NCBI RefSeq assembly: GCF_031458395.1
Contig: NZ_JAVDYJ010000001.1
Location: 1,798,001-1,862,000, forward strand
Direction: 5' to 3'
DNA from: Enteractinococcus fodinae
Lineage (GTDB): Bacteria > Actinomycetota > Actinomycetes > Actinomycetales > Micrococcaceae
Length of the DNA stretch: 64,000 nucleotides
Shown here: positions 36,833 through 45,283 of the stretch, one piece after another
How positions within the stretch are numbered: position 1 is the stretch's first letter
Layout of the letters: each line of letters opens with the position of its first letter
Program-made: the position numbers and the translations under genes
Notes under the pieces: generated by a model
Database searches by the model: none
What the model was told of the DNA's origin: nothing
The model's input: only the letters and a program-made list of their open reading frames with translations

Positions 36833-38698
36833 CTAGTCAATTGGGCGCAGGAAACGCCGTTGGTTTTCGAGTTCGACTAGGCGCTGTTGGATGGCCTGGA
36901 ATCCTTCGGGGTCCTCTTGCGAATTCCACCGCTGAAGCCTACCGATTAGCTCTGCTTTTTGCTCGGTAATCTGCATTTCGAGTAGACGATTCATGATGTC
37001 ACGCGAATACCGAATCACCTCTTCTTCGGATGATGCCGGCAGGGGTGCTACCGCAAGCTCCGTGACGAATGAGTAGAGGGCTTCAGGCGCTTCAGCAGTG
37101 ACGTGTTGGACCCAATTGGTTGTATCTTGAGCGTTCCGTGCCGCAGCCAATACCGCCGTCTGGATCGCGTTATAGACCGGTACTTTAAATGAAGAGCTGT
37201 ACAGAGCTTTCCATTGTTCCTGGGACAACGTTTCAGGACGTTGCAAAATAACTTCCAACGCCTCTTTTTCCATCCTGGCAACTGGGTCACGCAAGTCCGG
37301 CCGGAACAGCTGAGACCCGGCTGCACTCTGCTGCGGCTCAGATGGTTCCGCGGGTTTCCGAGCGCTGGTCGCTTTTGTGGCGCGTTGAACTGCTTGATGG
37401 ACAACATCCACGTCCATGCCCAGCCAACCGGCCAATTCGCGAATGTACCCATCGCGCATGATTGGGTCTCGAATTTCTTTGACGATCGGGGCTGCATAAT
37501 GCAGCGCACCTGTTCGTCCTTCCACGGAATCAAGATTGTATTCTTTGAGCCGTGTTCGAATAGCGAACTCAAAAAGTGGAGTTCGGCCTTTGATGAGTTC
37601 CCGGACGGCTTCGTCACCATAGTGTTGACGCAAATCGTTGGGGTCTTGTCCCGCAGGAGCTACCGCGACAAAAGTCTGTGCCACGATTTGGTTATCAAAT
37701 TCGAAGGCACGCATCGCAGCCTTCTGCCCCGCTTCGTCGCCGTCGAACGTGAAAATGATTTCCCCGCCAGAGCCGTCATCGGTGATGAGCCGCCGTGCGA
37801 TCCTGACGTGGCCTTCACCGAATGCCGTCCCGCAAGTTGCCACGGCTGTCTGAATGCCGGCAAGATGTGCTGCCATGACATCGGTGTATCCTTCGACGAC
37901 CACCAGCTGGCGTTCCCGCGCGATGTGTTTTTTGGCCATGTTGAGGCCGTAGAGCACTTGAGATTTCTTATACAGCGGAGTTTCAGGCGTGTTGAGGTAC
38001 TTCGGACCTTTGTCGTTTTCATCAAGCTGGCGAGCGCCGTAGCCGATTGTATTGTCGGTCATGTCTTTGATCGGCCACATCAACCGGTTCCGGAAGCGGT
38101 CATAGAGTCCCCGGCGGCCTTCGGAAAACAGCCCGGTCTCCGTGAGCTCCTCTAGGGTAAACCCACGCTGTTGTAAATGTGACAGCAGCTCGTTCCACCC
38201 GTCTGGGGCATATCCCACCCCGAATAACTCGGCGTCTTGTTGCGTGAAGCCTTTCTCGTGGAGGAAGGCCCGGGCGTGGGAGGCCGCCGGAGAGGTCAGC
38301 GCCTGCTGATAAAATTCGTCGGCGATTTGGTGCGCTTGTAACAAGCGTTGTCGGGGTGCCACTGTCTGCTGTTCAGGAGCGCCACCTTCCTCGTACTCCA
38401 GACTGATATTGGTTCGTGCCGCCAGCAGCTCGACAGTTTCGGAAAACGAGGTGTGTTCGGTTTCCATGATGAACTTGATTGCGTCGCCGGATTCTTGGCA
38501 ACCGAAGCAGTGGTAGAAGCCCTTGGACGGCGTGACATGAAAAGATGGGGAGCGTTCATCATGAAAAGGGCACAGCCCCTTATACGAGCCGATACCGGCA
38601 GTGCGAAGTGAGACGTGTTCTTCAACAACTGTTTTCAAGTCTGTTGCTTCTAGTACCTTATCGATGGATTCCCGAGTGATGCGTCCTGCCATGTCCAT
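36833..38698 (-). CDS. dnaG: DNA primase
   Basis: A 621-residue DnaG. The CHC2 zinc-binding domain has CPFHDE near residue 43 and CFGC near 65. The TOPRIM catalytic core follows with VVEGYTDVMAAHLAG and FTFDGDEAGQKA. A C-terminal helicase-binding domain occupies the last 150 residues. It makes RNA primers for replication. The ATG at 38698 has no strong ribosome site; a second ATG two codons downstream is the alternative. It stands alone between the two lipoprotein genes. Confidence 0.96.
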   Translation of the reverse strand: MDMAGRITRESIDKVLEATDLKTVVEEHVSLRTAGIGSYKGLCPFHDERSPSFHVTPSKGFYHCFGCQESGDAIKFIMETEHTSFSETVELLAARTNISLEYEEGGAPEQQTVAPRQRLLQAHQIADEFYQQALTSPAASHARAFLHEKGFTQQDAELFGVGYAPDGWNELLSHLQQRGFTLEELTETGLFSEGRRGLYDRFRNRLMWPIKDMTDNTIGYGARQLDENDKGPKYLNTPETPLYKKSQVLYGLNMAKKHIARERQLVVVEGYTDVMAAHLAGIQTAVATCGTAFGEGHVRIARRLITDDGSGGEIIFTFDGDEAGQKAAMRAFEFDNQIVAQTFVAVAPAGQDPNDLRQHYGDEAVRELIKGRTPLFEFAIRTRLKEYNLDSVEGRTGALHYAAPIVKEIRDPIMRDGYIRELAGWLGMDVDVVHQAVQRATKATSARKPAEPSEPQQSAAGSQLFRPDLRDPVARMEKEALEVILQRPETLSQEQWKALYSSSFKVPVYNAIQTAVLAAARNAQDTTNWVQHVTAEAPEALYSFVTELAVAPLPASSEEEVIRYSRDIMNRLLEMQITEQKAELIGRLQRWNSQEDPEGFQAIQQRLVELENQRRFLRPID

Positions 38699-38871
38699 AG
38701 TCTATGTCGAGGAGGTCTGGACAACCCAACAGCGGCGTGATCTCTGTGGATAAGACCAGCAATGGTCCCGGACGTGCCGGCGTATTTGAAGCCGTCATGA
38801 TCGGGTAGGCACAAATCAGTGGGCAGTGATGTCTCGAACCTGAAAGTACTCGTGGTTACACTGGGAATTAG

Positions 38872-38901
38872 TTGGACCTTTTCAGGCCCATCTTCGATAA
38901 A
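38872..38901 (+). promoter_or_regulatory. Predicted promoter of the PepSY lipoprotein gene
   Basis: TTGGAC at 38872-38877 and GATAAA at 38896-38901 with an 18-base spacer, 39 bases before the ATG. It resembles the region before the lipoprotein at 36427. Confidence 0.5.
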
Positions 38902-38940
38902 TAACATGAAATGAAAATTCCACCGAAGGTTAGGAGTTTT

Positions 38941-39585
38941 ATGCTGACGAATACCAACGCTCGCCAATCGAGACTATTCATCGGGATCGCTGGAGCGGCC
39001 GCTCTGGGCTTGATGACTGCCTGTACTACCGATGACGCTGGCGAACAGCAACCGCCAGATCAGGAAGTCGAAACAGTCGACCCTAATGAGACGGAACAGG
39101 GCGCCACTGACGGTGAGCAGCAAGATGCCACCGACGATGCCGCCACAGCCGAGGAGACTACTCCTGGCGACACTACTGCGGAGGCCGAGGATGTAGAGCC
39201 ACTGGGTGGAGATCCGGTGTTTGATGTCGTAACGGCTGTAGAAGCAGAATACGCCGATGGTTTCATCGTCAGTATTGACCGTGATGATGACGACACCGCG
39301 CAGTATGAAGTCGAGATCGTGGTCGAGAGCGAACTTCAGGAACTCGACGTCACCGCCGGCGGCGAGATTACTGAAGACGACAGTGACACCGATGACGACA
39401 AGATTGCCAAGGCCGAGCAGGCTACTGTTACGGTGACCGCAGCATTGAATGAATCGTTCGATGCTCACCCAGAAGCCACGTTTGAACAGATCGAACTCGA
39501 CGAGGACGGCGACGAACTACGCTGGGAGGTCGAGCTTGAATCCGCCGAGGGCTCGGACATCGACTTCGAACTTCCTGCACGATAA
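38941..39585 (+). CDS. PepSY-domain lipoprotein
   Basis: A 214-residue lipoprotein. The signal peptide ends in the lipobox MTAC (Cys28). Residues 30-90 are an acidic, Thr/Glu/Asp-rich linker. Residues 91-214 carry two PepSY-like repeats (first about 92-148, second about 164-212). PepSY domains are often small extracytoplasmic modules found in proteins that inhibit or regulate peptidases. The last 120 residues are homologous to the tail of the uS2 fusion at 29124-30296, down to WEVEL. The ATG at 38941 follows AGGAG; a strong terminator follows the gene. Confidence 0.85.
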   Translation: MLTNTNARQSRLFIGIAGAAALGLMTACTTDDAGEQQPPDQEVETVDPNETEQGATDGEQQDATDDAATAEETTPGDTTAEAEDVEPLGGDPVFDVVTAVEAEYADGFIVSIDRDDDDTAQYEVEIVVESELQELDVTAGGEITEDDSDTDDDKIAKAEQATVTVTAALNESFDAHPEATFEQIELDEDGDELRWEVELESAEGSDIDFELPAR

Positions 39586-39620
39586 CAACCAGTCTGAAGT
39601 CATCTCTGGCTGACTATTCC

Positions 39621-39670
39621 GGCGCCTGCTGTTCCGTAACCCGGCTACAGCAGGCGCCGCTGGTTTTCTT
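39621..39670 (+). terminator. Terminator after the PepSY lipoprotein
   Basis: A perfect 12-bp stem (39621-39632 with 39647-39658, loop of 14) followed by GCTGGTTTTCTT. Confidence 0.85.
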
Positions 39671-39723
39671 GGCCCTACCCGGGCTCCCTGCCGAAGCTGG
39701 TGTTCACTTTCGGTGCTGACCTA

Positions 39724-39729
39724 CAGTGG
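39724..39729 (+). promoter_or_regulatory. -10 box of the sirtuin pair
   Basis: TACAGT lies five bases before the ATG at 39735, consistent with a leaderless transcript. No convincing -35 is visible. Confidence 0.35.
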
Positions 39730-39734
39730 TGGGT

Positions 39735-40535
39735 ATGAGGACAGTGTCAGACGGCGCGATGCGCGAAGCTCAAGAGATTATTGAGGGTGCTCAACGAGTA
39801 GCGGTCCTGACAGGGGCCGGCATGTCTGCTGAATCGGGGGTCCCCACCTTTCGTGACGCCCAAACAGGACTGTGGGAAAAATACAGCCCCGAGCAACTCG
39901 CTACACCAGAAGCGATGGCAAACCAACCCGATTTGGTTTGGTCCTGGATGCTACATCAGGCCCGGGTCATGCGGGCAGTGGCCCCTCATGAAGGACATAT
40001 TGCCCTTGGCACATGGCAAAAACAGTTGCACGCCCGCGGCGGAGCCCTGGATATTATCACGCAGAATATTGATGATTTGCACGAACGTGCCGATGCGGAA
40101 GTGCTGGCTCATTTACACGGCACAACGTTCACTTTTCGGTGCTTCGAATGCGATGCTCCAGCGGACTACGCACTAGAGAGGGCAACCGAAGAGCAGTTAC
40201 AGGCGCGGCCTGACCTGGACCAATTAACACTGGACGAACCTCCAGCGTGTACGCGGTGTGACCACGGATTTCTTCGCCCCAATATTGTGATGTTCGGAGA
40301 GATGCTGCCACAAGGCGCTATGGATGAGGCCTTGGATGCAGTTCGTTCGGCAGACGTGGCGCTCGTGGTGGGGACATCAAATATTGTCCAGCCGGCAGCT
40401 TCACTGCCCATTGCCGCCTCAGCAGCCGGAGCCAAGGTCATCGAGGTCAATCCCAATATGACGCCCCTGTCCGAGGAAGCAGACGTGTATCTGAAGGGCA
40501 CAGCTCGCGACATTCTTCCGGAGCTTTACTCATGA
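39735..40535 (+). CDS. Sirtuin (NAD-dependent protein deacylase), divergent member
   Basis: A 266-residue sirtuin. GAGMSAESGVPTFR at residues 27-40 binds NAD, TQNIDDLHER follows, the catalytic His is His128 in HLHG, and the zinc cysteines are in CFEC (136-139) and CTRC. At the substrate-selecting site it has Met72 and Gln75 where SIRT5/CobB-type enzymes have Tyr and Arg, so it may not prefer acidic acyl groups. The start is taken as ATG at 39735. TACAGT at 39724-39729 would make the mRNA leaderless, though a GTG three codons earlier is possible. The stop overlaps the next sirtuin by four bases. Confidence 0.92.
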   Translation: MRTVSDGAMREAQEIIEGAQRVAVLTGAGMSAESGVPTFRDAQTGLWEKYSPEQLATPEAMANQPDLVWSWMLHQARVMRAVAPHEGHIALGTWQKQLHARGGALDIITQNIDDLHERADAEVLAHLHGTTFTFRCFECDAPADYALERATEEQLQARPDLDQLTLDEPPACTRCDHGFLRPNIVMFGEMLPQGAMDEALDAVRSADVALVVGTSNIVQPAASLPIAASAAGAKVIEVNPNMTPLSEEADVYLKGTARDILPELYS

Positions 40536-41320
40536 CATCTGACATGCAACGCGCAACGTTCCTGGTTCAGGATGCTCGCTCGGTGGTGGTGCTCTCCGGC
40601 GCGGGGATGTCTGCGGAGTCTGGCGTGCCGACGTTTCGTGATGCCCAGACAGGCCTGTGGGAGCGTTTTGCACCCGAAGAATTGGCAACCGAAGCGGCAT
40701 TCCGCGCCAACCCCTCGACAGTGTGGTCGTGGTACGTGTGGCGGGCGATGCTCGTGCGTAGCGTCAACCCCAACGATGGTCACCGAAAGATTGGCGCTTG
40801 GCAGCGGCACTTGGCCACCCAAGACGGGGCTTTGACGGTAGCAACACAAAATGTCGATGACCTCCATGAACGCGGTGGAGCACAAGAAGTCTTGCACTTA
40901 CACGGATCGTTACATGCATATCGTTGTCTGGACTGCGGAACCCCGGCGACTTTCGATCCGGCTTCGACTGGTGTGCGAGCTGACCAAGACTTCGGCAACC
41001 ACGATATTGTGCCCACGGTGGCCTGTAGCCACTGTGAACTGGGCGTTTTACGTCCCGGGGTGGTCTGGTTTGGGGAGATGCTTCCAGAGGACGCCTTTGG
41101 TGCAGCTGTCGCAGCGTTGCAGGAAGCTGACTTGGTGGTCGTGGTGGGGTCCTCGGGGCTGGTACAGCCAGCGGCGTCGTTACCATTACTAGGTCGCGAT
41201 GCCGGCGCTAAGATCATTGAGATCAACCCTGCTGCCACGGAACTGTCCAAGATGGCAGACGTTTATCTGCCCTCGACGGCAGCTGTGGCGTTACCCGAGA
41301 TGCTTTCGGGTGTGGTGTAG
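40532..41320 (+). CDS. Sirtuin (NAD-dependent protein deacylase), SIRT5/CobB-type signature
   Basis: A 262-residue sirtuin, the second of a tandem pair, starting in an ATGA overlap with the first. GAGMSAESGVPTFRD binds NAD, TQNVDDLHER follows, and catalytic His124 is in HLHG. CLDC (132-135) and CSHC are the zinc sites. Tyr68 and Arg71 (in the WYVWR sequence) match the Tyr-x-x-Arg of SIRT5 and CobB, which binds succinyl, malonyl and glutaryl lysine. Desuccinylase-type activity is therefore likely. It ends right against the convergent dNTPase gene. Confidence 0.93.
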   Translation: MTSDMQRATFLVQDARSVVVLSGAGMSAESGVPTFRDAQTGLWERFAPEELATEAAFRANPSTVWSWYVWRAMLVRSVNPNDGHRKIGAWQRHLATQDGALTVATQNVDDLHERGGAQEVLHLHGSLHAYRCLDCGTPATFDPASTGVRADQDFGNHDIVPTVACSHCELGVLRPGVVWFGEMLPEDAFGAAVAALQEADLVVVVGSSGLVQPAASLPLLGRDAGAKIIEINPAATELSKMADVYLPSTAAVALPEMLSGVV

Positions 41321-42721
41321 TTAGTTGTGGAGTCCCACAGGCAGCTCGGTAGGTTCTGCCTGTCCACGCACTAAGTTTCCGTGCCATAGCAATGCTGAGG
41401 TATCCGTCAAGGATGCCACCTGGTCGATGACAGCGCGCTTGCGACTTGCATCGTCTGGCGCCTCTTGCCAATCTTGTGCGTACATCGGTTCCAGGTAGTG
41501 ATCCTCGCTAGAGGTGAGCAGCTCGACCAGTTCGAACAAGACCTCACGCTGGGCTTCATACAGGGGCTGGCGACGCTTCGAAGACATCACAAAGTGTGCG
41601 GCAATGCCCTTTAGGGTAGCGATCTCTATTGCCGTGTCTTCCGGGACGATGACATCGGCGGTGTGGCGTGTGAGAGGGTCGTTGCCGTAGGCATCCCGGG
41701 TCGCTTCAAATGCGGCAGTGGTGAATCGCCCAATAAGCTGGGACGTCATATCCTTGAGCGCAGCGTGGGCATGCCGTGCCCCGTCAGCGTTTGAAACCCA
41801 TGTGGGCGTGGCCTCGAGTCGAGCTAATGCCTCATCTACCACCTCTGGTGCGGTATCAGGGAGGTACCACTCCCGGGTGGTTTCAATAGCACGCTGACGA
41901 CGGTTGGGATTCGTCAACCACCCCAACTGAAACATCCCCGACACGATGCCGTCTTCGACATCGTGGACACAATAGGAGATGTCATCCGCCAAATCCATGA
42001 CCTGGGCTTCCATCGAAAGACGATCGGATGTGATGCCTTTCCGAAACCACTTAAAGACCTCAACATCGTCATCATAGACGCCAAATTTCCTTGTGGGCTT
42101 CCCATTGGCTTTCAGGGGTGCATCAGCCTTGCGCCACGGATATTTCGTGGCAGCATCAAGCGTGGCTCGAGTGAGGTTAAGGCCCGCCGGGTGGCCGTCT
42201 TCCGTGAACTTTTTGGGTTCCAGACGAGACAGCAAACGAAGTGTTTGCGCGTTGCCTTCAAAACCACCAATCGCTGCCGCGGCCTCATTGAGTGCCTTTT
42301 CACCGTTGTGACCGAAGGGCGGATGTCCTAAATCGTGGGACAAACACGCAGCATCCACCACGTCGGGATCGCACCCCAGCGATCTGCCAAATTCCCGGCC
42401 CACCTGGGCAACTTCCAACGAATGGGTGAGTCGATTTCGGATGAAGTCGTGATCCCCTGGGGACACGACCTGGGTTTTTGCAGCCAGTCGTCGTAACGCT
42501 GCCGAGTGCAAAATGCGAGCGCGGTCCCGCTCAAAATCCGAACGATACGTAGATTTGGCCGGTTCGGGCACCCAGCGGGCCATATCCCACACGTCGTATC
42601 CTGGTGTTTGGGTTGCTTCGCCGGCGTAAGGCGGGCGGTACTGCGGCCAGAAGAGACTCGGCTGTTGCGTGGTTCGTGGGGGCTGGGGGTGCTGGCCGTT
42701 CACGGCTTCACTACTGGTCAC
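41321..42721 (-). CDS. dgt: Deoxyguanosinetriphosphate triphosphohydrolase-like protein
   Basis: A 466-residue HD-domain enzyme of the dGTPase family, which cleaves dNTPs to deoxynucleosides and triphosphate. The metal motif is visible in RLTHSLEV and LSHDLGHPPFGHNGE. The N-terminus (about 60 residues) is Pro/Gln-rich. The GTG at 42721 follows AGGAGG nine bases upstream. It begins three bases after the dusB stop, so the two are co-transcribed, as in other actinobacteria. Confidence 0.93.
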   Translation of the reverse strand: MTSSEAVNGQHPQPPRTTQQPSLFWPQYRPPYAGEATQTPGYDVWDMARWVPEPAKSTYRSDFERDRARILHSAALRRLAAKTQVVSPGDHDFIRNRLTHSLEVAQVGREFGRSLGCDPDVVDAACLSHDLGHPPFGHNGEKALNEAAAAIGGFEGNAQTLRLLSRLEPKKFTEDGHPAGLNLTRATLDAATKYPWRKADAPLKANGKPTRKFGVYDDDVEVFKWFRKGITSDRLSMEAQVMDLADDISYCVHDVEDGIVSGMFQLGWLTNPNRRQRAIETTREWYLPDTAPEVVDEALARLEATPTWVSNADGARHAHAALKDMTSQLIGRFTTAAFEATRDAYGNDPLTRHTADVIVPEDTAIEIATLKGIAAHFVMSSKRRQPLYEAQREVLFELVELLTSSEDHYLEPMYAQDWQEAPDDASRKRAVIDQVASLTDTSALLWHGNLVRGQAEPTELPVGLHN

Positions 42722-42724
42722 GGT

Positions 42725-43981
42725 TTAGCCTCCTGAAATGTCCAGTTCGGCTTCGTGGATTTGGGCTCGGTGTTCATCGGTGATGTCTTGGGATTCGAGC
42801 CAGCCTTCTGGCAGGTGCGGTTTCTTAGGTGCCCCTGCACGGCCACGTGGGCCTTCGGCATCAGCTCCGGGATAGGGGACGCTGCGGTCCACGGTATCCA
42901 GCAGTTGCCGCAATTGAGCCAGAGTCTCGACCGCGGTCAACGCCCGGCGCATCTCCCCGCCGACCGGGTAGCCTTTGAAATACCAGGAAACGTGTTTGCG
43001 AATGTCTCGTAGAGCTTTGTCTTCGTTGCCACCGAAAGTATCGACCAGCAATTCAGCATGGCGGTACAGCACATCGGCTACGGTGCCTTGATCTGGATGG
43101 AAGCGTTCCTGTGAGCCGCTGAATGCGTTCTGGACGTCACCGAATAGCCAGGGGCGTCCTTGGCAGCCGCGACCGATCACCACCCCATCGGCCCCGGTGT
43201 ATTCAATCATGGCCATCGCGTCTTCTGCCGACCAGATATCCCCGTTGCCCAACACCGGTACTTCGGTGATGGCGTCTTTCAACGCTGCAATCGAGTCCCA
43301 GTTGGCTTGGCCTGAATAGTGCTGCCGCATGGTGCGCCCGTGGAGTGCTACCGCTGAGACGCCGACATCAACAGCACGTCGGGCTGCTTCAAGATAGGTC
43401 AGGTGGTCTTCATCGATACCCCGACGCATCTTGATAGTCACCGGGATGTTGGCGCGTTCTGCTTCTTTGACAGCGCCGGCGACGATCGCGGTGAACAGAT
43501 CCAGCTTCCAAGGAAGCGCGGAACCGCCACCATTTCGGGTGACTTTCGGGACCGGGCAACCGAAGTTGAGGTCAATATGATCGGCTCGATCTTCTTCCAC
43601 GATCATGCGTACCGCCTTGCGGGTATACACCGGATCGACCGAATAGAGCTGCACGGAGCGTGGGACTTCGTCGGGATCGTGTTCGATAATGCGCATCGAT
43701 TCCGGGTGGCGTTCTACCAGAGCCCGAGCTGTAACCATCTCAGACACATACAAGCCGCCGCCGTATTCTCGACACAGCCGTCTGAACGCTTTGTTGGTAA
43801 TCCCGGCCATCGGAGCAAGCACGACTGGCACGTCGAGTGTGATGTTGCCGATGCTCAACGGTGGCATCTGCATGGCAGGCGCCGACGGAGCCGGGTGTGG
43901 TGCGCCCTGGTCTCCTATGCCGCGTTCTCGCGTGGAGAATGCTGGTCCGGGAGTGGCTGTCTTTGATGAAACGCTAGTCAT
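42725..43981 (-). CDS. dusB: tRNA-dihydrouridine synthase
   Basis: A 418-residue FMN enzyme that reduces uridines in tRNA D-loops. The FMN-binding VVLAPMAGITNKAFRRL and the catalytic cysteine motif DLNFGCPVPKVTRNGGGSA are typical, with IGRGCQGRPW later. The N-terminal 45 residues are a poorly conserved Ser/Pro-rich extension. The ATG at 43981 lacks a good ribosome site, so a start nearer the core cannot be ruled out. It precedes dgt by three bases. Confidence 0.93.
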   Translation of the reverse strand: MTSVSSKTATPGPAFSTRERGIGDQGAPHPAPSAPAMQMPPLSIGNITLDVPVVLAPMAGITNKAFRRLCREYGGGLYVSEMVTARALVERHPESMRIIEHDPDEVPRSVQLYSVDPVYTRKAVRMIVEEDRADHIDLNFGCPVPKVTRNGGGSALPWKLDLFTAIVAGAVKEAERANIPVTIKMRRGIDEDHLTYLEAARRAVDVGVSAVALHGRTMRQHYSGQANWDSIAALKDAITEVPVLGNGDIWSAEDAMAMIEYTGADGVVIGRGCQGRPWLFGDVQNAFSGSQERFHPDQGTVADVLYRHAELLVDTFGGNEDKALRDIRKHVSWYFKGYPVGGEMRRALTAVETLAQLRQLLDTVDRSVPYPGADAEGPRGRAGAPKKPHLPEGWLESQDITDEHRAQIHEAELDISGG

Positions 43982-44185
43982 AACATGACAAGTATCCCAG
44001 ATTCCAGCTGAAACACCCAGCGGAGCCCTGAGCCTGTGGAGAAATCTCACCAGGGGCAACACGTTGGCTCAGAAGTTATGATGCAGCTATTGCGGTGCCC
44101 AGGTGCTTGCAATACCAACGTAGCCTCCAGACGAGAGCGCCATCACAAGTGGAATACGGGTCTTGTCTGGCGCGTTCCGTCAGGT

Positions 44186-45208
44186 ATGACGAAGAAAATT
44201 GGGTTCTTGAACTTTGGACATTTCGGGTATGACCGCGTCAGCGGCTCGGTGGACCCGAAAGCAGCACTTGATGACCAGCTCGCCATGACGGTGGCGGCAG
44301 AACAGGAAGGTCTCGACGGCGCCTGGATCCGGGTGCATCATTTTCAATGGATGTTGTCGGCACCATTTCCGACACTTGCCGCAATGGCCGCCCAGACCAG
44401 CACGATTGAACTGGGTACCGGTGTCATTGATCTACGATACGAGAACCCACTGTATTTCGCTGAAGAAGCCGCCACGACGGATCTCATCGCCGATGGGCGC
44501 TTGCAGCTCGGGATCTCGCGTGGCTCTCCTGAGGCTGCAGTCGACGGGCAAGAACAGTTCGGGTATACGTTAACGCCTGGTCAGACCTGGCATGATGTGG
44601 CCCAAGAACGCGGCCAACGTATTCGTGCTGCCATCGGAGGGGAACCGGTGGCCACCGGCGATCCGCACTCCCCGTGGTCTCCTGGTGGTGCAACGGACCT
44701 GGTGACACAACCACAATCACCGGGTTTAGTGCATCGTCTGTGGTGGGGCTCGGGGTCTACCAGCTCGGGGATTGTCGCAGGGCAACAAGGCTACAACCTT
44801 TTATCCTCGACGCTGCTGCTCCAAGATGACGGCCGGCCATTTCATCTCCAACAAGCCGACCAACTCCGGCGCTACCAGGACGCTTATGCCAACTCAGGAT
44901 ATGAGACCGGTGGCAAGACAGCAGTAACGCGGTCGATGTTTGCATTGCGCTCCGTGCAGGATGAACGCATGTTTGGTCACGCCGGTAGTCAGCGCGATCA
45001 GGCTGGCCAGTTGGAAGGCGGCCCCGCCCGTTCTGGACCGACCTACGTCGGAACCATAGAACAACTGGCTGAGACACTTTCGCACGACGAGGCAATGGTC
45101 GAAGCGGATTACATTCTATTCGCGAATCCGGCTCAGCTGGGTCCCGAACGAAACCGAGAGATCTTCGCCGGCTGGATGGAAGTGTTCAGAATGCTTGGCT
45201 GGAAATAA
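44186..45208 (+). CDS. Luciferase-like flavin monooxygenase
   Basis: A 340-residue member of the bacterial luciferase-like (LLM) family, a TIM-barrel flavoprotein. GFLNFGHF begins the barrel, FPTLAAMAAQTSTIELGTGV and ATTDLIADGRLQLGISRG are family motifs. Substrate unknown; LLM enzymes act on alkanes, sulfonates and other small molecules. The longer open frame upstream lacks a start signal, so I use the ATG at 44186. It is divergent from dusB, with a 204-base gap, and stands before a pair of CoA ligase-type genes. Confidence 0.87.
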   Translation: MTKKIGFLNFGHFGYDRVSGSVDPKAALDDQLAMTVAAEQEGLDGAWIRVHHFQWMLSAPFPTLAAMAAQTSTIELGTGVIDLRYENPLYFAEEAATTDLIADGRLQLGISRGSPEAAVDGQEQFGYTLTPGQTWHDVAQERGQRIRAAIGGEPVATGDPHSPWSPGGATDLVTQPQSPGLVHRLWWGSGSTSSGIVAGQQGYNLLSSTLLLQDDGRPFHLQQADQLRRYQDAYANSGYETGGKTAVTRSMFALRSVQDERMFGHAGSQRDQAGQLEGGPARSGPTYVGTIEQLAETLSHDEAMVEADYILFANPAQLGPERNREIFAGWMEVFRMLGWK

Positions 45209-45283
45209 ACCCCTCATCCCGAGAACTCGTGAGCGGGTTGATTAGACTATCGATGTTGAACATGCTCGGCGTTAGGATCTTCA

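Noticed and set aside
37214-38155. 313-residue + strand frame opposite dnaG
   Set aside because: It lies entirely within the confidently identified primase gene, has no ribosome site and no recognisable motif.
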